This document shows, piece by piece, positions 1 to 4,808 of a stretch of DNA of 8,147 nt. Where the stretch lies: assembly GCA_903896915.1 (NCBI GenBank), contig CAITZN010000724.1, positions 1-8,147 on the forward strand. Reading direction: 5' to 3'. Position 1 is the first letter of the stretch. Each line of letters begins with the position of its first letter. The notes beneath the pieces are model-generated. The model did not search any database, was not told the DNA's origin, and worked only from the letters and a program-made list of their open reading frames with translations. The position numbers and the translations under genes were made by a program. Origin of the DNA: an uncultured bacterium (GTDB taxonomy: Bacteria > Desulfobacterota > Desulfobulbia > Desulfobulbales > Desulfobulbaceae).

Positions 1-200
1 ATCTGGTAAAATTTTACCGAAAATCGCATGCGCGGCGCCTCGGTTGGTTCATTACCGGATTCATAGGCAATCAGCTTGTCATGATACGGTCGGCTCAACC
101 GGAAAAATCGCCCGAGAAACAGGGTCAGTACCCCGAAGGCGACACCGAAGAGAAGCAGAAGCAGGATGCCTAAATATTCCTGGGAAAAAGAGGCTGCCAT
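1..200 (-). CDS. nuoA: NADH-quinone oxidoreductase subunit A (complex I), N-terminal part
   Basis: First 66 codons of a small complex I membrane subunit; the gene continues beyond position 1. The protein opens with a hydrophobic helix (about residues 10-30, rich in Leu, Phe, Gly and Val). A short charged loop follows, and then the family signature: Y-E-S-G-N-E-P around residues 48-54, then R-M-R-F-S-V-K-F-Y at about 59-67. This loop and second-helix start are characteristic of NuoA/ND3, which lies in the membrane arm beside NuoH and NuoJ and forms part of the hinge near the quinone cavity. The loop position that is Cys in mitochondrial ND3 is Ser here, as in Escherichia coli NuoA. The start ATG (200-198) has AAGGAG at 209-214, 8 nt upstream. 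That site overlaps the stop codon of the preceding ferredoxin gene, which implies coupled translation. As nuoA is normally the first gene of a nuo operon, more nuo genes probably follow outside the window. Confidence 0.93.
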   Translation of the reverse strand, partial: MAASFSQEYLGILLLLLFGVAFGVLTLFLGRFFRLSRPYHDKLIAYESGNEPTEAPRMRFSVKFYQ

Positions 201-208
201 GGCCGAAA

Positions 209-214
209 CTCCTT
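209..214 (-). promoter_or_regulatory. Ribosome binding site of nuoA overlapping upstream stop codon
   Basis: AAGGAG on the minus strand, 8 nt before the nuoA ATG. Its first base is the last base of the TGA stop of the ferredoxin gene (216-214). Only 13 nt separate the two genes, so ribosomes ending on the ferredoxin gene can feed nuoA directly. This supports one transcript carrying the molybdoenzyme, ferredoxin and complex I genes. Confidence 0.8.
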
Positions 215-717
215 CAGCGTCGGTTGTGCAGCAACTGTTCGGCGAACTCCTGTCTCCGACTCTCCGAAGCTGCCGCCGGGGTAGTGAATCTCAAGCAGCC
301 TGTAGTGCACTTGGTGACACAGGCCGGTTCAAGACCTGCATCGATCCGGTCCATGCACAGGTCGCACTTACCCACCTTGCCGGTCTCCGGATTCCATTGG
401 GGCACCGTCCACGGGCAGGCTGTGATGCAGGCCTTGCAACCGACGCAGGCGCTGTCCTCCACAAAGACGATCCCGTCCTGCGCCCTGCGGCGCATCGCCC
501 CGGTGGGACAAACATCGACGCACCAGGGTTGTTCACAATGAAAGCAGGAAAGGTAAACGAAATCGATCTTTGGCAGCGGAGATTCGCTGGCGCTCACTTC
601 GATCATTCGGCAATAGAAGGCGCCGGTTCCGCTGTGATTTTTGTCCTTGCAATGAACCTCGCAGGCTCGACAGCCAATACAATCGGCCACATCCTGGGTT
701 ACAATGTACTTGCTCAT
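214..717 (-). CDS. Four-cluster [4Fe-4S] ferredoxin subunit of a molybdopterin oxidoreductase (DmsB/PsrB/PhsB-like)
   Basis: A 167-residue electron-transfer subunit. Sixteen cysteines fall in the four groups typical of DmsB/PsrB/NrfC-type proteins: C13-C16-C19-C23, C58-C61-C66-C70, C91-C94-C97-C101 and C118-C121-C133-C137. By family knowledge these bind four [4Fe-4S] clusters and pass electrons between a molybdopterin catalytic subunit and a partner, usually an NrfD/PsrC membrane protein. The N-terminus goes straight into the first cluster motif, with no signal peptide, so the protein should be cytoplasmic. I chose ATG 717-715 because AGGAG lies 7 nt upstream (725-729) and the protein then begins just before the first cluster. 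An in-frame start at 798 would add 27 unlikely residues. The ATG overlaps the molybdoenzyme's TGA in an ATGA arrangement, so the two should be made together. No membrane anchor gene sits beside it; the next gene is nuoA. The physiological acceptor or donor is unknown. Confidence 0.93.
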   Translation of the reverse strand: MSKYIVTQDVADCIGCRACEVHCKDKNHSGTGAFYCRMIEVSASESPLPKIDFVYLSCFHCEQPWCVDVCPTGAMRRRAQDGIVFVEDSACVGCKACITACPWTVPQWNPETGKVGKCDLCMDRIDAGLEPACVTKCTTGCLRFTTPAAASESRRQEFAEQLLHNRR

Positions 718-2819
718 CTTATTTCTCCTGTGGAGGGGACGGGGGTAACAGTGACGAAACTCTCCGCCAGGTTGAGGCCACCGCCGGCCTGGTCCCATTC
801 CTTCAGTTTCCCGTGCATAAAAATGTGGTCTGCCAGTCCCTTGCCAAAAGAACGTTTTTTGGCGCGGACGTCCGTGCCAAAACCATGGAGCATGAACACC
901 GCCTGGGGATGGATCAGATCAGTGACCCGGGCAGCAATGGTGCCACGGGCGTCGCCGCTGCTCACTAACACCTGGTCCTTATCCTTGATTCCTAGCTGCT
1001 TGGCCGCTTTGGTATTGATCCATAACGTGTTGACATCCAGCAGCTCGGAAAGGATCGGGTTGTTTTGGTGTTGACCATGAGCCTGGTAGCCGCAGCGGCC
1101 GAACAAAAGGCGAAAACTGCCTGCCGGCGGCTCATCGGGAGCGACATAGGGTGGCAGCGAGGCAACGCCCATTGCCTCCCACTTGCTGTTGATGAACTCG
1201 ATCTTGCCCGATTCGGTACCAAATTTGAGTTGGTCACGGTCAAACCACAACGCCTTGTCGCTCAGCTTGACAAAACCCTTGGCATCAAAGTCGGCCAGAG
1301 TCAGCCCGGTATCCTGCAACTGATACTGCCATATATCTTCCATGGATTGAAAGGGAAAATACTCACCTTTACCCAGACGTTGTGCCAATTCCAGATAGAT
1401 CTCCCAGCCGGCCCTGGTGTTGTTCAGCGGTTTGACGCACTGTTGCCGCCTGCCGAATCCAGGCTTGAGCCCCTTTTCCGTACGCAGAATGTCGTCCCGT
1501 TCAAGAAAGGTGTTCTCTGGGAGAATGACATCGGCAAACCAGGCAGACTCGCTGAAATGAACATCCACAGCCACAATCAGGTCGAGCTTGTTGAGGATGC
1601 GCTGCTGCTCTGCTGGATCGGGCATAGCAATGAGGGGGTTGTGGCGGTGGATGAAGTAGGCTTTGACCGGATAGGGAATACCAGAATCGATAGCCTCATA
1701 GGCAGTCTGGAGCATTCCCGCACCTTTGTCCCACTGGGGATAGCGTGTGCCGCATCCGTCAGCGCGTTCCTCGGTTACCGCCGGCACCAAAGCGGCCAGA
1801 CTCTTGAGCCCCTTCTTCCCAGCGTCCTTGGGGCCTTTTGGGTAGAACAGCCCGCCGGGCTGCTCAATGCTGCCCATGAGGGCATTGAGGATATGGATGA
1901 TCCGTGAGGCATAAAAGGAATCGCGATAGCGGGCGAGCATCCAACCCGGATGAAAGATAACCTTGGGCCGGTCTTCGTTGATCTCCCGGCAGAAGGCTTC
2001 AATTTCCGCAGCCGGGATGCCGGTCTCCGCGGCAGCCCATTCCAGGGTGTAGGGTTGGAGAAAGGTTTTGAATTCCTGGAGGCCAGTGACGTATCGGGCG
2101 ACAAAATCCTGGTCGTACCAATGGTTGTCGATCAGGCAGCGGGCAATCCCCAGCAGCAAGGCGTAGTCAGTGCCAGGTTTAATCTGCCAGTAACGGCTGG
2201 CCTTGCCGGCAGTAATCGAAGCCCGAGGATCGACGTAGGTGACATGAGCCCCTTTTTTAACGCCTTTGAGGAAGCTTTTGACCTCTTTGACCTTTAAGGA
2301 TTCAGTGATGTTGCGGCCAAAAAGCACTAGGTGTCGGGTGTTCTCGTAATCGTAGGCAAAATCCTTGCGCCCCAGGCCATAGACCGATTTTGAGGCATGA
2401 TGGACATTGCGACCGCAGGTGCAGTCGTGGTTGATATAGTTTGGTGATCCCAAGGATTTAACAAAGGCCTGGCGCAGATCGGCAAAAGGCCCGCCCCGAT
2501 CGGAAAACATAATGGCACGGCCGCCATGCTCGGCAAGGATGGGTTTGAGCCGGCTGGTGATGTATTCGTAGGCCTCATCCCAAGAGGCCTCACGCCATTG
2601 CCCTTCGCCACGTTCGCCCATTCGCAGAAGGGGAGTTAAAGGTCGTTGGCGATCCAATCTCTGGGAAAAAGCGGCACCACCTTTGGCGCAAAGGCTCCGG
2701 CCCATACCGCCGTCATGGCTGTTGCCTTCAATCCAGACCGGCTTACCTTCCTCAACCTGCACCGCAATCGGACAGCGGACAGCGCACATGCCGCAGATAC
2801 TGTATTTTGTCTCTTTCAT
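714..2819 (-). CDS. Cytoplasmic molybdopterin oxidoreductase catalytic subunit (polysulfide/thiosulfate reductase PsrA/PhsA-like)
   Basis: A 701-residue member of the DMSO reductase superfamily with bis-MGD Mo or W. The N-terminal [4Fe-4S] motif is C9-x2-C12-x3-C16-x27-C44, followed by the usual R-P-L-T-P segment near residues 59-63. The probable metal ligand lies in the segment H131-D132-C133-T134-C135; I favour C135 by analogy with related reductases, but C133 is possible. The middle holds typical family stretches: Y-V-D-P-R near 195-199, P-G-T-D-Y near 215-219, and A-D-V-I-L-P-E-N near 429-436. The C-terminal dinucleotide-binding domain covers about 568-690. There is no twin-arginine signal from either possible start, so the enzyme should be cytoplasmic, unlike classical PsrA or PhsA. 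I chose ATG 2819-2817 because the protein then begins nine residues before the cluster motif; a GTG at 2873 would add 18 residues with a poorly placed ribosome site. It overlaps the ferredoxin gene by 4 nt. The substrate cannot be read from sequence: polysulfide, thiosulfate, another sulfur species, or an organic substrate as in phenylacetyl-CoA oxidoreductases. Confidence 0.9.
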   Translation of the reverse strand: MKETKYSICGMCAVRCPIAVQVEEGKPVWIEGNSHDGGMGRSLCAKGGAAFSQRLDRQRPLTPLLRMGERGEGQWREASWDEAYEYITSRLKPILAEHGGRAIMFSDRGGPFADLRQAFVKSLGSPNYINHDCTCGRNVHHASKSVYGLGRKDFAYDYENTRHLVLFGRNITESLKVKEVKSFLKGVKKGAHVTYVDPRASITAGKASRYWQIKPGTDYALLLGIARCLIDNHWYDQDFVARYVTGLQEFKTFLQPYTLEWAAAETGIPAAEIEAFCREINEDRPKVIFHPGWMLARYRDSFYASRIIHILNALMGSIEQPGGLFYPKGPKDAGKKGLKSLAALVPAVTEERADGCGTRYPQWDKGAGMLQTAYEAIDSGIPYPVKAYFIHRHNPLIAMPDPAEQQRILNKLDLIVAVDVHFSESAWFADVILPENTFLERDDILRTEKGLKPGFGRRQQCVKPLNNTRAGWEIYLELAQRLGKGEYFPFQSMEDIWQYQLQDTGLTLADFDAKGFVKLSDKALWFDRDQLKFGTESGKIEFINSKWEAMGVASLPPYVAPDEPPAGSFRLLFGRCGYQAHGQHQNNPILSELLDVNTLWINTKAAKQLGIKDKDQVLVSSGDARGTIAARVTDLIHPQAVFMLHGFGTDVRAKKRSFGKGLADHIFMHGKLKEWDQAGGGLNLAESFVTVTPVPSTGEIR

Positions 2820-2825
2820 GTTTTT

Positions 2826-2831
2826 CCCTTT
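2826..2831 (-). promoter_or_regulatory. Weak ribosome binding site deciding the molybdoenzyme start
   Basis: AAAGGG on the minus strand, 6 nt before ATG 2819-2817. It is weaker than the AGGAG-type sites of the neighbouring genes. It still favours this ATG over the upstream in-frame GTG at 2873-2871, which sits inside a 7-bp inverted repeat and has only a G-run almost touching it. Confidence 0.5.
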
Positions 2832-2849
2832 TTGTGTGAAGATCTGGGA

Positions 2850-2878
2850 GGACTGTTCAAACCACTCTTTCACAGTCC
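2850..2878 (-). repeat. Inverted repeat in the leader of the molybdoenzyme operon
   Basis: Perfect 7-bp arms GGACTGT (2850-2856) and ACAGTCC (2872-2878) surround a 15-nt spacer. A further AAA/TTT pairing (2859-2861 with 2868-2870) is possible inside. In the transcript it would form a hairpin ending about 30 nt before the molybdoenzyme ATG. The arms share the core GGACTG/CAGTCC with the inverted repeat at 2958-2994. It could be a protein-binding dyad or an RNA hairpin; nothing here identifies a regulator. Confidence 0.5.
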
Positions 2879-2957
2879 CCCCACCCTGAGCAAACGGACC
2901 TGCCCCTTGAACACAGGTTGACGCCCCTGTTCAGTATCAATGTCGAGCGCACAGGAT

Positions 2958-2994
2958 AGGACTGACCAGAAGGCAATCCCGTCTGATCAGTCCT
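2958..2994 (-). terminator. Hairpin just after the split permease genes, possible terminator or dyad operator
   Basis: Two 13-nt arms (2958-2970 and 2982-2994) pair at 12 of 13 positions around an 11-nt loop; the one exception is a G-U-type or A-C mismatch depending on strand. It begins 6 nt beyond the stop of the second permease gene, the usual place for a transcript end. No T-run follows on the minus strand, so it is not a standard intrinsic terminator. It may stabilise the 3' end of the permease mRNA, terminate with Rho, or be an operator for the downstream operon. Confidence 0.5.
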
Positions 2995-3000
2995 CCATCA

Positions 3001-3390
3001 TTAATACACCCCAAGCAGGTTAAGAGCCAGCACAACTAACCCGCAGCAGGCAACACGTTTCACTACCAGCGGGCTGACCCGTTTGGCAATCTGCGGCCCG
3101 ATGTAGCCACCGAGCAGGGCCGCCGGAAACATAGCCAAGAAAAAAATCAGGTCAAAATTGCCAAACTGATAATGGCGCATCGTACTGACTGTGGTACTGA
3201 AAAAGATCGCCAATAGCGAACTGCCGACCACCAGATACATGGGCAGTCGCAAAGCCACCGTCATGAGCGGCACCATGAATGGACCACCGCCAAACCCGAA
3301 CATTGATGACAAAACGGCAATTAAAAAACCGCCGATACAACCGACCACCATATTGACTTCAAATTCCTGTCCCCAAAAATCTACTTTCAT
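3001..3390 (-). CDS. TauE/SafE-family permease, C-terminal half encoded as a separate gene
   Basis: A 129-residue membrane protein corresponding to the second four-helix repeat of a TauE/SafE anion transporter (the family includes proposed sulfite and sulfoacetate exporters). Hydrophobic helices are visible near residues 14-31, 38-66, 80-97 and 112-127. The repeat signature G-F-G-G-G-P lies at 32-37, just after the first helix, and P-A-A-L-L-G-G-Y-I-G-P at about 89-99. A complete family member has two such repeats; this protein has one, and the other is in the gene directly upstream, 25 nt away. It has its own strong AAGGAGG site 8 nt before the ATG, so it reads as a true gene and not a frameshift remnant. 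The short N-terminal segment W-G-Q-E-F resembles the linker between repeats in fused homologues, as I recall them. It probably pairs with the upstream product to form one transporter in the inner membrane. The substrate is unproven. Confidence 0.87.
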   Translation of the reverse strand: MKVDFWGQEFEVNMVVGCIGGFLIAVLSSMFGFGGGPFMVPLMTVALRLPMYLVVGSSLLAIFFSTTVSTMRHYQFGNFDLIFFLAMFPAALLGGYIGPQIAKRVSPLVVKRVACCGLVVLALNLLGVY

Positions 3391-3398
3391 ATCGGATT

Positions 3399-3405
3399 CC
3401 TCCTT
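3399..3405 (-). promoter_or_regulatory. Strong ribosome binding site between the two permease halves
   Basis: AAGGAGG on the minus strand, 8 nt before the ATG at 3390-3388 and 10 nt after the TAA stop of the first permease gene (3418-3416). Its strength and spacing argue that the second half is translated as its own protein, probably by ribosomes that have just finished the first half. Confidence 0.8.
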
Positions 3406-3415
3406 AACCTATTCC

Positions 3416-4663
3416 TTAATTTTTTCCTTTAGCCGTTTCTTCAGCACGTTTCTTGAATTCTTTAAGAATCGACTGTTCTTTTTTGTTCTTCGCCATATAT
3501 CCTGGAGTCGTCTGCCAAAGCATCAGTGCTGCCAGAATCAGAAGAATCCAACCAAAGGCAAACTTGAACTGATCCAGAGTGATCATTTCAGTCAACTTAG
3601 GCCCGATAAACGCTCCTAGCAACATGGCACAACCAATGCCGCTACCGAGTTTCCAGCTGATAAATTTTATTTTGGAGTAGTTAAAGATGCCGCTGCCCTG
3701 TGAGAAAAGCACGGTGGGGGTGACGGTTCCGGCAACAATAGTATGTGGCAAAACTGGGAACAGAGCCAAGAGGAGCGGATTCATGATGAAACCGCCACCC
3801 GCACCCATGAGCACGCCGAAAATGGATACTGCCAGAGACAATACAAAGGGATAGATCAGGTTCATACTTGTTCCCGCGTTGCTCAGGTACATGGTGGGGA
3901 AACTGATCTTGTTTTCGAAGGTAGCGGCCTCACTTTTCACCTTCTTGTCAACAACGGCCACAATTTTGTACTTGCCGGGGGCCAAACCATCACTAATCTT
4001 AATGTCTGCGGTATAGGAGCCGTCGGGTTTGACATCGACAGCGGCGGCAACCACCTTGTCAATGCTCTGGAAACGGGCTTTGACCAGTTGCATGGAACGC
4101 TTTCTAGTTTCCTTTTCATCCATGGCTGGAAGCAGATCGCCTCGACTGCCGATGACGCTGGCCATCAGGGTGGACTGATAGTGCTCGACCTTGGCCTTGG
4201 CAGGAATGGAATAGGCTATATCAGCACCCAAATCTTTGAGCAGTGCCGAATAACTCCATTTTTTGCCTTCTTTTTTGGCTGCATCGATCTTTGGCTGCAA
4301 TTCCTTGGGTACAAAAGTTTTGTAATAGGCCGGCATCTCGCTGGTACTATAAAAAATATAGGGTCGTTTGCCGGAATCCTTGTCAATATCGCTATCGAAA
4401 CGGTTGGCACGTACCATATGTTCTACTGCCCAGACCTCAAGAAAAACCGGTTTGCCAGCAGGCGCCTGACCGCTGACCTTGATAACACCACCATTATTGA
4501 TTTCAGTTTTATCAATAATGATGGTTGGCGCGGTCATTGTTCCCGCTACAACCTGCCCTGCCCCAGCTGTTGCCCCGGGTTCTGCAGCGGTAGCCACATG
4601 CACTCCAAAAATCACAACCATTGCCGAGAACAGCCATGGCAAGACGCCTGTCTTCTTTTTCAT
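3416..4663 (-). CDS. TauE/SafE-family permease, N-terminal half with signal peptide and large periplasmic Ig-like domain
   Basis: A 415-residue protein. A signal peptide covers about residues 1-27 (Lys-rich start, hydrophobic core, likely cleavage after A-T-A-A). A soluble region of about 240 residues follows, and should be periplasmic. Its ends look like strands of an Ig-like beta sandwich (about 46-80 and 206-252, with D-G-S-Y-T-A-D and L-A-P-G-K-Y-K-I-V-A-V). Between them is a mostly helical, charged stretch of about 120 residues. Residues 266-384 hold four membrane helices with the TauE/SafE repeat signature G-A-G-G-G-F at 287-292 and G-A-F-I-G-P at about 350-355. The tail (391-415) is Lys/Glu-rich and cytoplasmic. 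The second transporter repeat is absent here and is encoded by the next gene. AGGAGGT lies 7 nt before the ATG (4671-4677). Sulfite or another sulfur oxyanion is a plausible substrate given the family and the nearby sulfur-type molybdoenzyme, but this is inference. Confidence 0.87.
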   Translation of the reverse strand: MKKKTGVLPWLFSAMVVIFGVHVATAAEPGATAGAGQVVAGTMTAPTIIIDKTEINNGGVIKVSGQAPAGKPVFLEVWAVEHMVRANRFDSDIDKDSGKRPYIFYSTSEMPAYYKTFVPKELQPKIDAAKKEGKKWSYSALLKDLGADIAYSIPAKAKVEHYQSTLMASVIGSRGDLLPAMDEKETRKRSMQLVKARFQSIDKVVAAAVDVKPDGSYTADIKISDGLAPGKYKIVAVVDKKVKSEAATFENKISFPTMYLSNAGTSMNLIYPFVLSLAVSIFGVLMGAGGGFIMNPLLLALFPVLPHTIVAGTVTPTVLFSQGSGIFNYSKIKFISWKLGSGIGCAMLLGAFIGPKLTEMITLDQFKFAFGWILLILAALMLWQTTPGYMAKNKKEQSILKEFKKRAEETAKGKN

Positions 4664-4808
4664 ACTTAGTACCTCCTGTTATTTGTTACATTCGCACCGC
4701 CCCAACCATCCAAACTATCGGGCGACGATTTTAAATACCGTTCACTCACCTGCCGAGTCCCCCCTGCCCTAATGCCTTGTCTGCCACCTCATATATTGAT
4801 TGACGCCA
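4664..4808 (-). other. Intergenic region upstream of the permease genes
   Basis: A 145-bp spacer between the signalling block and the permease pair. Apart from the AGGAGGT ribosome site at 4671-4677, I see no convincing sigma-70 pair, sigma-54 element or terminator hairpin. A short A/T-rich stretch near 4728-4737 could be part of a promoter. The permease genes may have their own promoter here or may be read through from the signalling genes. Confidence 0.4.

Noticed and set aside
718..798. Upstream extension of the ferredoxin gene giving a 194-residue protein
   Set aside because: The extra 27 residues are Arg/Pro/Gly-rich read-through of the molybdoenzyme coding region. The ATG at 717 has an AGGAG site and an ATGA overlap.
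166..1074. Plus-strand open frame (302 codons) across the ferredoxin gene and the end of the molybdoenzyme
   Set aside because: It spans the junction of two well-supported minus-strand genes, and its translation has no family features.
1065..1907. Plus-strand open frame (280 codons) inside the molybdoenzyme gene
   Set aside because: It lies wholly opposite a conserved molybdopterin oxidoreductase and shows no motif of its own.
2911..2945. Possible sigma-70 promoter starting TTGATA on the minus strand upstream of the molybdoenzyme
   Set aside because: At 16-18 bp spacing there is no acceptable -10 hexamer; the region is G/C-rich.
3391..3415. Frameshift or sequencing error joining the two permease genes
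   Set aside because: The first gene ends in a stop after a natural charged tail, and the second has its own strong, well-spaced ribosome site and ATG. A genuine split is more likely, though reads should confirm the junction.
3743..4669. Long plus-strand open frame (308 codons) opposite the first permease gene
   Set aside because: Its translation is rich in His, Cys and Gln with no recognisable domain, while the minus strand encodes a signal peptide and clear TauE/SafE motifs with a good ribosome site. It is an antisense shadow.
4762..4782. Possible sigma-54 promoter (TGGCAG ... GGCAT on the minus strand) upstream of the permease genes
   Set aside because: The spacing between the GG and GC elements is about two bases short of the required value, and no sigma-54 activator is in the window.
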